A DNA stretch of 64,000 nucleotides, from the NCBI RefSeq assembly GCF_000023845.1, contig NC_013170.1:186001-250000 (forward strand). The letters run 5' to 3'. This document shows, piece by piece, positions 47,281 to 56,494 of this stretch. Origin of the DNA: Cryptobacterium curtum DSM 15641 (GTDB taxonomy: Bacteria; Actinomycetota; Coriobacteriia; Coriobacteriales; Eggerthellaceae). The first letter of the stretch is position 1, and the number at the start of each line of letters is the position of its first letter. Both the position numbers and the translations under genes were made by a program. Below the pieces are notes generated by a model. The model had not been told where the DNA came from, ran no database searches, and saw nothing but the letters and a program-made list of their open reading frames with translations.

Positions 47281-47706
47281 ATGAAGATCTCCGCACGCAA
47301 TCAACTCAAGGGCACCATTACTAATGTTGCTGAAGGCGCTGTCAACGGCGTTGTGACTATCTCGCTGGGTGACGAGCGGGTGAAAGCTGATATCACGATG
47401 GAGTCCATCGAGAAACTCGGCCTGACCGAAGGCAAGCCAGCCTGCGCTATTATTAAAGCGGCGAACGTTATGTTTGCTACCGGCAGCGAACGCATTACGA
47501 ACATTTCGGCACGCAATCAATTGCCTGGCACAATTGTTTCAGTCAAGAAGGGCGCTGTGAATGGTCATGTTTCTCTGAAGATGGCTGATGGCAATGTGGT
47601 GTCTGGCTCTATCACGAACGCTGCTATTGAAGACCTGGGTCTTGAAGAGGGCGCTGCTGCTCTGGCTATCATCAAGGCAACTGACGTTATTGTGGGCGTC
47701 GAGTAA
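47281..47706 (+). CDS. Molbindin: two-domain TOBE (Mop) molybdate-binding protein
   Basis: A 141-residue cytoplasmic protein made of two Mop-type TOBE domains (each begins ISARNQL and ends in the ATDV or AANV segment: SARNQLKGTITNVAEGAVNG, SARNQLPGTIVSVKKGAVNG). Oligomers store or buffer molybdate and tungstate. GAAAGGT precedes the ATG at 47281. The gene faces the regulator at 46071-47036; modABC is not in this window. Confidence 0.93.
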   Translation: MKISARNQLKGTITNVAEGAVNGVVTISLGDERVKADITMESIEKLGLTEGKPACAIIKAANVMFATGSERITNISARNQLPGTIVSVKKGAVNGHVSLKMADGNVVSGSITNAAIEDLGLEEGAAALAIIKATDVIVGVE

Positions 47707-47830
47707 CCGACACAGCGTTTTAAACAAACGACGAAATAGCGAAGAAATAGTGGCAGGTACCCGGTAATTTTTCGCGTGGTTTGAAGATTGCCTTCTCCAA
47801 GTGGCGAGGAAATCACCCGTACTTCCATAT

Positions 47831-47874
47831 AAAGAAATGGCGTATCCGCATTATGCGGGTGCGCCTTTCTTTTG
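47831..47874 (+). terminator. Terminator after the molbindin gene
   Basis: AAAGAA plus GGCG plus CCGC pair with GCGG plus CGCC plus TTCTTT with small internal loops; the 3' side ends in TTTCTTTTGC. Confidence 0.65.
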
Positions 47875-47926
47875 CTCTTCGCGCGGGGGATGTGGGAGCG
47901 TGTAGTAGTTGCGCTACCATGGAAGT

Positions 47927-48616
47927 ATGGTACGTTTCTTAAAAAATACTGGCCGGCGCCTTGCGAAGATTATCGTGGCTGTTTTTATTGTGGCTGTTGC
48001 AGTGGTTGTTATTCCTAACGTTGTTGAGTTTGCAACACAGCAGAGCAACGTAAAGCCATCCGATGAGATTGCCTCATCAAGAAAAACGTATGACTGCATT
48101 CTTGTGCTGGGCGCTTCGATGCTGCCCAATGGTCAACCATCAACGGTGCTTAAGGATCGTCTCGATGTAGCAGTTAATCTGTACCGCAAAGGGGTCGCTC
48201 CCAAAATCGTAATGAGCGGTGACGATTCTCGCGCACTGTCATATGACGAAGTTACCAATATGAAAAAATACGCTGTTGAACAGGGTATTCCGAGCGAAGA
48301 TATCTTCTGTGATCATGCCGGCATTAATACTTACGACAGCATGTATCGCGCACGATATGTATTTAACGTCGAATCAATGGTGGTTGTCACGCAGACCTAT
48401 CACCAATATCGTGCTTTGTTCGATGCTTCGTCATTCGGTATCGATTGTGTCGGCGCGCCGAGCGATCTGAATTCTTATGAAAAGAAGCTTATTTTTGAGA
48501 TACGCGAAATGGGTGCACGTGTGTCTGATATGCGCAAGGTTATTATGCGCGAAAATGCAACGCACTTAAGCGAGCCGGTTTCCCTTCAGCAAAGTGGTGA
48601 TGTCACCACCTGGTAG
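47927..48616 (+). CDS. SanA/YdcF-type (DUF218) membrane protein
   Basis: This 229-residue protein has one N-terminal membrane helix (about 13-35) and a DUF218 domain with the conserved ILVLGASMLPNGQPSTVLKDRL, KIVMSGDDSR and VVTQTYHQYRALFDA segments. Homologues affect vancomycin sensitivity and envelope integrity; the activity is not established. The ATG at 47927 lacks a good ribosome-binding site; a TTG at 47909 has GGGAG further upstream. Confidence 0.82.
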   Translation: MVRFLKNTGRRLAKIIVAVFIVAVAVVVIPNVVEFATQQSNVKPSDEIASSRKTYDCILVLGASMLPNGQPSTVLKDRLDVAVNLYRKGVAPKIVMSGDDSRALSYDEVTNMKKYAVEQGIPSEDIFCDHAGINTYDSMYRARYVFNVESMVVVTQTYHQYRALFDASSFGIDCVGAPSDLNSYEKKLIFEIREMGARVSDMRKVIMRENATHLSEPVSLQQSGDVTTW

Positions 48617-48983
48617 GAAGATGCCTGATAAAAGGGTATCTGGTGGATGAAAAATAATCCGCTATGAAAAGTAAGACAGGTATGATAGCCAGGTGTTCAG
48701 GTGTTCAGGTGTTTTTATACGCCCAACAGAGAAAGCTTGGGTCTTCGTAGAAGCACGACTCAAGCGTGTCAGTTCAAGTAGCGACATACAATTTATTGTA
48801 TAAAGTTCTTCAAATTTGTAACAAACCACTATACTATGCAATATACTGCATCAGATAAGCTACGATATAAAAGCTATTGCAGCAGAGAAAAAGACGCTTT
48901 TTGGAAGTGTCGAGCATTCTGTTACGTGCTTTTAGTCGTGAGATCTGTACGAGGGGTAATCCCATATACCGTAAGGAGGCGCT
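48617..48983. other. Intergenic region before the MFS gene
   Basis: 367 bases. It holds three copies of an 8-base repeat (48690-48713) and an AT-rich stretch (about 48790-48860) likely to contain the promoter of the transporter-amidinotransferase pair. I see no gene. Confidence 0.4.
48690..48713. repeat. Three tandem copies of CAGGTGTT
   Basis: Perfect 8-base unit repeated three times, 270 bases before the MFS start. Too short to say whether it varies. Confidence 0.7.
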
Positions 48984-50333
48984 ATGGACGGCTCAACCGT
49001 TTCTGCCGGCAGCATCGATGCGATTTCTGAAGAAGAAAAGCGCCGCACGCTGAACCGCGTAGCGTTTTCTTCCTTTCTCGGAAATTTTATCGAGTGGTTT
49101 GATTATGCAAGTTATTCCTATCTTGCAACGGTTCTTGCCGTTGTGTTCTTTCCTGGGGAAGACAAGGTAGTTGCCACGATGAGCACATTCGCCGTATTTG
49201 CGCTTGCATTTCTTGTTCGTCCTGTTGGCGCCATATTTTGGGGCAATATGGGAGATAAAAAAGGGCGTAAATGGGCACTGTCTATTTCTATCTTGTTGAT
49301 GAGTGGTGCGACCTTTCTTATTGGTTGTTTGCCGGGTTATGCGGTGCTGGGGGTAGGTGCTCCCATTTTGCTGCTGCTTTTGCGCATGGTGCAGAGCTTT
49401 TCTGCATCGGGGGAATATGCAGGCGCTTCAACCTTTATTGCGGAATATGCTCCCAAACAGCGGCGCGGTTTTTTCTGCTCATTCGTACCTGCTTCAACAG
49501 CAACCGGTCTGCTGATCGGCTCCCTTGCTGCAACGCTCATGTTTAGCGTATGGGGAGCAAGTTCCGACTTTGTCGTGAATTGGGGTTGGCGCATTCCCTT
49601 CCTAGTTGCGCTACCACTTGGCTACATCACCCATTACATCCGCGTTCATCTGGAGGATTCACCTATCTATGCCCAGATGCAGGACGCAATTGATCAAAAG
49701 AGTGCCGAAGCAGAAGATCATCCTATTCGCGCACTGTTCACGAAGCATGGGCGGAAAACCATTATTTCGTTTGGCGCTTGCGTGCTTAATGCGGTGGGGT
49801 TCTATGCCGTGTTGACCTATCTGCCGAACTACCTTGAAGTAACACTCAACTACGATTCTGCGGCAGCCTCTACTATTACCACCATCGTGCTGGTGCTCTA
49901 CATTGCCTTTATTTTCACGGCTGGGCGTATATCCGACAAGGTAGGACGCAAGCGGATGCTTATAACTGCCTGCGTTGGCTTTATCATCTTTACCATTCCT
50001 GCGTTCCATTTGCTTGCGAGCCAGGACTTCATTGTTATTTTGTTGGTCGAGCTGTCCATGTGCATGTTGCTTACCATTAACGATGGATCGCTTGCGAGTT
50101 ATCTAACCGAGACATTTCCAACTGAAGTGCGTTATTCGGGATTTGCGTTTAGCTTCAATTTGGCAAATGCTATTTTTGGCGGGTCAGCTTCCTACATCGG
50201 CTTTGCGCTTATCAACGCAACAGGCGATCCGGTTGCGCCGGCATACTATTTGGTTGCGATTGCTGCAATAGCGCTGGTGGCAATGTTGTTGTCCCACGAG
50301 CACGCTGGTAAAGATTTATCGCATGTGAAATAA
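48984..50333 (+). CDS. MFS transporter, metabolite:H+ symporter (MHS/ProP-like) family
   Basis: A 449-residue, 12-helix transporter with the MHS signatures NFIEWFDYASYSYLA (helix 1), RPVGAIFWGNMGDKKGRKW (loop 2-3), EYAGASTFIAEYAPKQRRGFF and TNDG-type LTINDGSLASYLTE. Members carry proline, betaine, shikimate or organic acids. GTAAGGAGG precedes the ATG. It is 29 bases upstream of the amidinotransferase gene, suggesting that it moves that enzyme's amine substrate or guanidino product. Confidence 0.88.
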   Translation: MDGSTVSAGSIDAISEEEKRRTLNRVAFSSFLGNFIEWFDYASYSYLATVLAVVFFPGEDKVVATMSTFAVFALAFLVRPVGAIFWGNMGDKKGRKWALSISILLMSGATFLIGCLPGYAVLGVGAPILLLLLRMVQSFSASGEYAGASTFIAEYAPKQRRGFFCSFVPASTATGLLIGSLAATLMFSVWGASSDFVVNWGWRIPFLVALPLGYITHYIRVHLEDSPIYAQMQDAIDQKSAEAEDHPIRALFTKHGRKTIISFGACVLNAVGFYAVLTYLPNYLEVTLNYDSAAASTITTIVLVLYIAFIFTAGRISDKVGRKRMLITACVGFIIFTIPAFHLLASQDFIVILLVELSMCMLLTINDGSLASYLTETFPTEVRYSGFAFSFNLANAIFGGSASYIGFALINATGDPVAPAYYLVAIAAIALVAMLLSHEHAGKDLSHVK

Positions 50334-50362
50334 CGTACAGGTCTACTGAAAGGAGATTACAA

Positions 50363-51511
50363 ATGGCAAAAATCGTAAGTTCATGGAATGATTGGGATCC
50401 GCTTAAGCGCGTTATCGTGGGGCGTTGTGACAACTCAATGATTCCACCCGAAGAACCCGCGACATCTGAAAAGGTGCCGGTAGATTCTGCCATGCGTGGC
50501 ATGTGGGGACCTCGTCCGCTTGAAACGGTGGAACGTGGCAATGAGTGTCTCGAGAACTTGGTGAAGGTTCTTGAGGATCATGGCGTTATTGTTGATCGTC
50601 CTACGCCGTTGCAGTGGAACCAGGCCATCGGCACTCCTGACTTCCGTAACGATTCAATGATGACATGCATGCCGCCACGCGACATATTGTTGACTGTGGG
50701 GCCTGAAATTATGGCGGCTGCCAATAGTTTTCGGTGCCGTTACTTCGAGTATTTGGCCTACTGGCCACTTATGGAACAGTATTTCGAAGAGGATCCTGAG
50801 TTTCTGTGGACTCAAGCGCCACGTCCACGCTTGACCGATAAGTCGTACAAGCACAACTATTACGATGAGTCCATCAGCCTGGAAGAGCGTCTTAAGCGCA
50901 CCGCCGCAAAGGATTTCGTAACCACTGAAGTTGAGCCGATGTGGGATGCTGCTGATGTTATGCGCATGGGCAAGGACCTGTTTATTCAGCATGGTCTTAC
51001 CACGAATCGTGCGGCTATGGAATGGTTCCAGCGCTATTATCGCGACTTTCGCGTGCATGCGGTGAACTTCCCAGGCGACCCGTATCCTATTCATATCGAT
51101 GCGACGTTCGTACCGCTGCGTCCAGGTCTTATTATCAACAATCCGGTTCGTCCGCTACCTGAAGAACAGCGTGCGATCTTCGATGCAAACGATTGGCAAA
51201 TTGTTGATGCGGCGCAACCGGCGCACACAGAGCCGCCGGCACTTTGCTACAGCTCGGTGTGGCTGTCTATGAATTGCCTCGTGCTCGATCCGAAGACCGT
51301 TATTGTTGAGGCATCTGAGGTTCATCAGCTTGAACAGATGGATAAGCTTGGCATGAACGTTATTCCGTGTGATCTGCGCGACGCGTATCCATTCGGTGGT
51401 GGCCTACACTGCTCGACTGCTGACGTTTATCGTGAAGGCGACTGCTTGGATTACTTCCCCAATCGGGTGAAGGACCCCACGCTTGTACGTCCCGAGTTGT
51501 GGAATGACTAG
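50363..51511 (+). CDS. Glycine amidinotransferase-like enzyme (transamidinase)
   Basis: This 382-residue enzyme of the guanidino-group-modifying superfamily most resembles arginine:glycine amidinotransferase, which moves the amidino group of arginine to an amine, giving ornithine. The triad parts are visible: Asp in WDAADVMRMGKDLF (about 193), His in HIDATFVPL (about 249) and Cys350 in GGGLHCSTADV. The N-terminus (SSWNDWDPLKRVIVGR) is typical. The acceptor (glycine or another amine) is not certain. It is probably cotranscribed with the MFS gene; a strong terminator follows. Confidence 0.88.
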   Translation: MAKIVSSWNDWDPLKRVIVGRCDNSMIPPEEPATSEKVPVDSAMRGMWGPRPLETVERGNECLENLVKVLEDHGVIVDRPTPLQWNQAIGTPDFRNDSMMTCMPPRDILLTVGPEIMAAANSFRCRYFEYLAYWPLMEQYFEEDPEFLWTQAPRPRLTDKSYKHNYYDESISLEERLKRTAAKDFVTTEVEPMWDAADVMRMGKDLFIQHGLTTNRAAMEWFQRYYRDFRVHAVNFPGDPYPIHIDATFVPLRPGLIINNPVRPLPEEQRAIFDANDWQIVDAAQPAHTEPPALCYSSVWLSMNCLVLDPKTVIVEASEVHQLEQMDKLGMNVIPCDLRDAYPFGGGLHCSTADVYREGDCLDYFPNRVKDPTLVRPELWND

Positions 51512-51543
51512 GTGACTAGGTAAAGGTAAAAGGGCGATAAGAA

Positions 51544-51577
51544 AGGGCTGCGAGCTTTAAGCTCGCAGCCCTTTTTC
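51544..51577 (+). terminator. Terminator after the amidinotransferase gene
   Basis: GGGCTGCGAGCTT pairs with AGCTCGCAGCCC across a very short loop, followed by TTTTT. Confidence 0.9.
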
Positions 51578-51667
51578 ATGCTGTCGCATGCCCAAGAAAC
51601 CGCTCGTTATCCTTACCTAAAAGCCGTTCGGAGGTGAGACTGGAAAGCGTCACACCTACTCGCAAAA

Positions 51668-51704
51668 GAGTCAAGCCAACCTCGGTTTTTTTTGACTTGG
51701 CTTT
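51668..51704 (-). terminator. Terminator of the pxp operon
   Basis: Read leftward, AAGCCAA and TTGGCTT pair across a loop containing an A run and are followed by GACTCTTTT. It lies just after the Nramp-like stop. Confidence 0.6.
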
Positions 51705-51712
51705 GTCGGACT

Positions 51713-52960
51713 TTAGGCGCCGAGCAAACTCTGTAGGCTTGTCACGAAGCTCGAGAAGTTGCGATAGCAGATAAACAGAGTAATCAGAATAATCACTACA
51801 CCAGCCACATTGGCAAACAGGTGGTTGCGTACTGGACCGAGCTTCTTCGAGTTTGCGCAGTACATAACAAAGAATGCCATGATAGGTAAAAGAATGGCGT
51901 TAGCGGCCTGTGCTACCAGAATAAGTTGGGTGGGGCTTTTACCCAGAGCAACAGCCATCACGACACCAGCGACAAGCACGATGCCCCAGATGGTTTTAAA
52001 ACGAATGTCTTTGAGGCCCTTCTTCCAGCCAAGTACCCCATTGACGGCGTAAGCAGCTGAGAGCGGTGCGGTGATTGCGGAGCTTACACCAGCTGCCAGC
52101 AGGCCTAAAGCAATCATCCAAGTGGCCCAGTTACCAAGTAGTGGCTGGAGCGCTAAGGCCATATCGGCACCATTTTTCACTTGAATACCCAGCGGCTGGA
52201 GATTAGCCGCAGCACAAATGAGAATTGCCATCGAAATGACACCACCCAAGCCGATGGAAAGGATGGAATCGAAGCGGGCATCAGCGATTTGTTTAGGGTC
52301 ACTCCAGCGCTCAGCCGCACCACTTGCATGCAAGAACAAGTTGTACGGCACAATGGTCGTACCGATAAGGCCGATAGCAGTAAGCAGGCCTTTATTATCA
52401 TTTGTTGGAAGCTGTGGGCTGAACAAGCCAGCAAGCACCGCACCCCAATCGACCGGAGAAGCCAGTGCTGTTACAAGGAATACAACACCCATAAACACCA
52501 CGATGGCAGTTAGTACTTTTTCAACTAGGTCGTAGCTTCCAGCCCACATAAGGCCAAACGCCACCGCACCCACAACGATTGCGATTGCGATCATTGACGC
52601 ATCAGGATAAATAGATTGAATACCCAGGATACCGCCGGTGATGTTGCCGGTTTCATAGGCGATATTACCGATGAATATGGCGACGATCACGATAATAATC
52701 GCAATCCACTTCAAGGCAGGGTTTTTAATGTTGTCGCGAATATTTTCACCCAAGCCTTCTTGGGTGGCGATACCAATGCGAGCAGCCATTTCTTGGAAGA
52801 TAATGGTGGAAACGGTTGCGAACAGCAGGGCCCATAGCATGGTTGTTCCATAGCTGGCGCCAGAAACAGTACAGGTGGTAACAGTGCCTGGACCAACAAA
52901 TCCGGCGGCAACCAATGCGCCGGGACCAATATTTTTCAGGCGGTCAGCAAGAGCGCTCAT
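51713..52960 (-). CDS. Nramp-fold transporter (YcsG type) lacking canonical metal-site residues
   Basis: This 415-residue, 11-helix protein of the SLC11/Nramp fold carries GPGT at residues 23-26 where metal transporters have DPGN, and VPYN (204-207) in place of MPHN. The normal transition-metal site therefore seems absent. Other Nramp features remain (FQEMAARIG in helix 2). It is the last gene of the pxp operon, matching B. subtilis ycsG in the ycsFGI-kip cluster. It may import 5-oxoproline or another organic substrate, or Mg2+ as proposed for Eggerthella Nramp relatives. GGAAGGAAG supports the ATG at 52960. Confidence 0.82.
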   Translation of the reverse strand: MSALADRLKNIGPGALVAAGFVGPGTVTTCTVSGASYGTTMLWALLFATVSTIIFQEMAARIGIATQEGLGENIRDNIKNPALKWIAIIIVIVAIFIGNIAYETGNITGGILGIQSIYPDASMIAIAIVVGAVAFGLMWAGSYDLVEKVLTAIVVFMGVVFLVTALASPVDWGAVLAGLFSPQLPTNDNKGLLTAIGLIGTTIVPYNLFLHASGAAERWSDPKQIADARFDSILSIGLGGVISMAILICAAANLQPLGIQVKNGADMALALQPLLGNWATWMIALGLLAAGVSSAITAPLSAAYAVNGVLGWKKGLKDIRFKTIWGIVLVAGVVMAVALGKSPTQLILVAQAANAILLPIMAFFVMYCANSKKLGPVRNHLFANVAGVVIILITLFICYRNFSSFVTSLQSLLGA

Positions 52961-53062
52961 GGTCTTCCTTCCAATTGATATATGCATGCATGCGGGGCAT
53001 ACGGTAAAATTATTCCGCTACTTTAGCAGACTAAATCACTATGTATACGAGAGAATCGCATT

Positions 53063-53845
53063 TTATCGGTTAGCACAAACAGAAATTTCCGCTTGTGCCA
53101 AAGCGTGGCGACAAGTGCGCACAAAATCAAGTGCTTGTGGACTGTCACCATGGACGCAGGCCGTCTGGGCGTCAATGGAAATAATGTTGCCTGATACACT
53201 TTCAACGGTCCCCGTTTGCACAAATGTACAGAGACGCTTTACGGCAAAGTCAGCATCTTCGATAAGTGCATTTGGCTGGTTGCGAGGGACAAGGGCGCCT
53301 TCGTCGGTATAGTTGCGATCGACAAAAAACTCTCCAACACACGGCAAACCTGCATCGCGGCCGGCTTGCACGAGATAGCTTCCCGCCAGTCCAACCAGTG
53401 TTAAGGTTGGGTCGAAATCATAGACCGCAGAAGCAATGGCACGCGCGAGTTCAGCATCTTTCGCGGCCGTGTTATAGAGCTGTCCATGCGGCTTAACGTG
53501 AACAAGCCGCACCCCTTGCGCCTGGCAAAATCCTGCGAGAGCTCCTAACTGGAACAAAACAAAACAGTAGGCTTCATCGGGCGAAAGGTGCATATCACGT
53601 CGCCCAAACCCTTGCAAGTCGGGATAGCCTGGATGTGCGCCAATAGCAACACCTGCCTGTGCGGCAAGCTGTACCGTATCGCGCATGACTACCGGATCGC
53701 CCGCATGCGATCCGCAGGCAATATTGACGCTTGATACCAAGGGAATAATTTCGCTATCCATACCAAGGTTATAGCGACCAAACGATTCACCCAGGTCACT
53801 GTTGAGATCTATGTGTAAGTTTTCACTCATGGTATCTCGTTTCAT
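53063..53845 (-). CDS. pxpA: 5-oxoprolinase subunit A (LamB/YcsF family)
   Basis: Works with PxpB and PxpC to open 5-oxoproline to glutamate using ATP. This 260-residue TIM-barrel protein has the family start DLNSDLGESFG, the metal-type NIACGSHAGDP, IGAHPGYPDLQGFGRR, HVKPHGQLYN and EFFVDRNYTDEGALVPR. The ATG at 53830 (protein then starts MSENLHIDLN) is as likely as 53845; neither has a strong binding site. Confidence 0.94.
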   Translation of the reverse strand: MKRDTMSENLHIDLNSDLGESFGRYNLGMDSEIIPLVSSVNIACGSHAGDPVVMRDTVQLAAQAGVAIGAHPGYPDLQGFGRRDMHLSPDEAYCFVLFQLGALAGFCQAQGVRLVHVKPHGQLYNTAAKDAELARAIASAVYDFDPTLTLVGLAGSYLVQAGRDAGLPCVGEFFVDRNYTDEGALVPRNQPNALIEDADFAVKRLCTFVQTGTVESVSGNIISIDAQTACVHGDSPQALDFVRTCRHALAQAEISVCANR

Positions 53846-53871
53846 CCGGTTGACGTGATGGTTTCACGTAT

Positions 53872-54642
53872 CTAAAACTTAAGGTCGATGTTCTTTGTAT
53901 CGGTGATCAGCATACAGCCAGGTGCGTGGGTAATGGCAAAGTGTGGTTTTACGTTCATGACAACGGACTGTGGCGTAACACCACACGCCCAAAATACGGG
54001 TACTTCTCCGGGGTTAATATCTACCGCGTCGCCAAAGTCGGGCTGAGAGAGATCTTTGATGCCGATAACTGTTGGGTCGCCAATATGCACCGGTGCCCCG
54101 TGCACAGCGGGGAGGGCGCCCGATATTTGGCAGGCAAGCACTACTTGTTCGGCGGGTATGGGTCGCATTGATACGACCATGTTGCCGCTCATCATACCGG
54201 CGGGGCGGCAGGCAATATTGGTCTTATACATAGACACGTTGCGCCCCTGTGTGTTGTGGCGCATCTCGATGCCGGCTTCTATCAATTCACTTTCAAATGA
54301 AAACGAACAGCCAATAACGAAGCTTACAAGGTCATCGCGCCACAGATGCGCGATATCGGTTACTTCGTCAGTTAGTTCACCATCGCGGTAGATGCGGTAG
54401 CGGGGGAAGTCGGTGGCAATATCGCAATCCTGAGCGCAGATGTTTGTTTGGCGCACACCAGGATCTAACACTTCAAGAAGTGGACAGGGCTTGGGGTTAC
54501 GCTGGGCAAACAGCAGGAAATCGAACGCCTCTTCACGCGGCAAGACAATAAGGTTTGCCTGCGCGTAATCGGGACAGAGTCCACTGGTGGGCTGGTCGAA
54601 TTCACCGGTGCGGATACGGTAGCGCATTTCACGAGGGGTCAT
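53872..54642 (-). CDS. DUF1445 putative hydro-lyase (YcsI family)
   Basis: This 256-residue protein has family landmarks [40 protein letters not shown]-type ([14 protein letters not shown]), SMRPI and [10 protein letters not shown]. The activity is not established. The family recurs beside pxpA, as ycsI does in B. subtilis, and a DUF1445-like part is, as I recall, present in vertebrate D-glutamate cyclase, which makes 5-oxo-D-proline; a role in 5-oxoproline chemistry fits. It abuts accC with a one-base gap. Confidence 0.85.
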   Translation of the reverse strand: MTPREMRYRIRTGEFDQPTSGLCPDYAQANLIVLPREEAFDFLLFAQRNPKPCPLLEVLDPGVRQTNICAQDCDIATDFPRYRIYRDGELTDEVTDIAHLWRDDLVSFVIGCSFSFESELIEAGIEMRHNTQGRNVSMYKTNIACRPAGMMSGNMVVSMRPIPAEQVVLACQISGALPAVHGAPVHIGDPTVIGIKDLSQPDFGDAVDINPGEVPVFWACGVTPQSVVMNVKPHFAITHAPGCMLITDTKNIDLKF

Positions 54643-54643
54643 A

Positions 54644-55993
54644 TTAGGCCTCGCCTTTCATGAAACGTTCGATAAATCCCGTGTCGGCGCCACCTGCCCG
54701 AAACGTTTCGTTCTGCAGAATGGCGTATTGGAAATCCAAGTTAGTTTTGACGCCGATAATAACCATTTCATCGAGGGCAGTACTCATTTTTTCAATCGCT
54801 TCAGTGCGATCCTGTGCCTGGACGATAATTTTTGCGATCATTGAATCGTAATAGGGTGTTACTTCAAATCCGTCGTAGGTGGCTGAATCCACCCGCACAC
54901 CATTGCCACCTGGTAAGTGCATCTGTTCAATTTTGCCCGGGCTTGGCAAGAATCCTTTTTCGGGCTCTTCGGCATTAATACGACATTCGATAGCATGTCC
55001 GTGCATGTATACGCGATCCTGCGAAAGTGAAAGCTCTTCACCAGCAGCAACACGAATCATTTCACGCACCAGGTCAACCTGAGTAATCATTTCTGTTACA
55101 GGGTGTTCGACCTGTACGCGGGTGTTCATTTCCATAAAATAGTAATTGCGGTCCTCGTCAACGAGAAACTCGATCGTACCCGCATTAACATACCCAACCG
55201 CCTGCGCAGCACGTACTGCGTCATCAAAAAGGTGCTGACGCACGTCGTTATCAATAAACGGACTTGGACTTTCCTCGATCATCTTTTGGTGGCTGCGCTG
55301 TACCGAACAATCGCGGTCACCTAGGCTGATCACATTGCCATGACTATCAGCGATAATCTGGACCTCGATATGGCGGGGGTTTACGATGGCGCGCTCGAGG
55401 TACATGGAATTGTCGCCAAAGGCATTGACGCTTTCACGCTGAGCGATAGCAAACATTTCAGCAAAGTCGTCTTCGCTTTCAGAAACGCGCATACCTTTGC
55501 CGCCACCTCCGCTTGAGGCTTTGATCATAATGGGCCAGCCGATATCCCGCGCGGCGGCAAGCGCTTCGTCAGCTTCGTGCAGTGCTCGTTTCGTACCAGG
55601 TACAACTGGCACACCCGCTTTCATCATGGTGCGTCGAGCGGCACTTTTGTTGCCCATGCGATCGATAACTTCGGGCGACGGCCCGATAAAAACGAGCCCG
55701 TTTTCACGGCAGAGCTTAGCAAAGGTACTGTTTTCTGAAAGAAAACCGTAGCCCGGGTGAATAGCCTGCGCGCCACAGCCCTTCGCCGCGCTGATAATGG
55801 CAGCAATGTTCAGGTAGCTATCACGCGGTGCAGGTGGGCCAATGCAGACCGCTTCGTCGGCGAGGTATACGTGTAGGGCATGGCGGTCGGCGGTTGAGTA
55901 CACAGCAATCGTTTTAATGCCCATTGAACGACAGGCACGAATAATACGTACCGCTATTTCGCCTCGGTTAGCAATGAGGATCTTGTCGAACAT
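54644..55993 (-). CDS. accC: Biotin carboxylase
   Basis: ATP-dependent carboxylation of biotin. This 449-residue ATP-grasp protein has [25 protein letters not shown], the Gly-rich loop [12 protein letters not shown], and [16 protein letters not shown]. All key parts are present at normal length. It is flanked by DUF1445 and accB inside the pxp operon rather than with accA/accD, so it probably serves a substrate other than, or as well as, acetyl-CoA. Confidence 0.95.
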   Translation of the reverse strand: MFDKILIANRGEIAVRIIRACRSMGIKTIAVYSTADRHALHVYLADEAVCIGPPAPRDSYLNIAAIISAAKGCGAQAIHPGYGFLSENSTFAKLCRENGLVFIGPSPEVIDRMGNKSAARRTMMKAGVPVVPGTKRALHEADEALAAARDIGWPIMIKASSGGGGKGMRVSESEDDFAEMFAIAQRESVNAFGDNSMYLERAIVNPRHIEVQIIADSHGNVISLGDRDCSVQRSHQKMIEESPSPFIDNDVRQHLFDDAVRAAQAVGYVNAGTIEFLVDEDRNYYFMEMNTRVQVEHPVTEMITQVDLVREMIRVAAGEELSLSQDRVYMHGHAIECRINAEEPEKGFLPSPGKIEQMHLPGGNGVRVDSATYDGFEVTPYYDSMIAKIIVQAQDRTEAIEKMSTALDEMVIIGVKTNLDFQYAILQNETFRAGGADTGFIERFMKGEA

Positions 55994-56008
55994 ACAGCAG
56001 CCCTTCGT

Positions 56009-56494
56009 CTAGCGTACATCTTGAGAAGGGGTAATGCGGAATAGGGGTTGGTCGTATTCCACCTGATCGCCGTTGGCTGCAAGTACGGCAGTGATCACAC
56101 CTGCTGTCGGAGCAGTGATTTCATTCATCATCTTCATAGCTTCGACGATAGCAAGCGTCTGTCCAGAGAGCACTTCTTGACCCGGCTTGACGAACGGCTC
56201 CTCATCGGGGCTTGGCGATACGTAGAACATGCCAACCATGGGACTGCGTACAATTGTGGTGCCATCAGAGTCGTCATCAGCTTCAGGTGCAGCGGCATCT
56301 TCGTGGCTGCGGTTTTTACCGTCGAGCAAAGCGCCGACGCGCTCCGCCACACCCAGAAGTGAAGGAGACCCTAATCCAACCGTGGTGTGGGTACGCTCCA
56401 GTTCGATTTTCGTGCCGCCCTCATCAAGGCGCAAAGCTGTTAGATCAGCTTTATCCATAATCTCAATCAGTTCTTCGATCGCCTTTTTATCCAT
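56009..56494 (-). CDS. accB: Biotin carboxyl carrier protein
   Basis: A 161-residue protein with an N-terminal helix region (KKAIEELIEIMDKADLTALRLDEGGTK shortened here), an Asp/Glu-rich linker and a biotinyl domain with the acceptor Lys in VEAMKMMNEI (about residue 121). Its start overlaps the pxpC stop by one base, so the two are translationally coupled, tying the carrier to the pxp proteins. Confidence 0.95.
   Translation of the reverse strand: MDKKAIEELIEIMDKADLTALRLDEGGTKIELERTHTTVGLGSPSLLGVAERVGALLDGKNRSHEDAAAPEADDDSDGTTIVRSPMVGMFYVSPSPDEEPFVKPGQEVLSGQTLAIVEAMKMMNEITAPTAGVITAVLAANGDQVEYDQPLFRITPSQDVR

Noticed and set aside
51713-52960. Naming the Nramp-fold gene mntH
   Set aside because: The metal-binding DPGN and MPHN motifs are changed and the operon context is 5-oxoproline, so a manganese transporter name is not supported.
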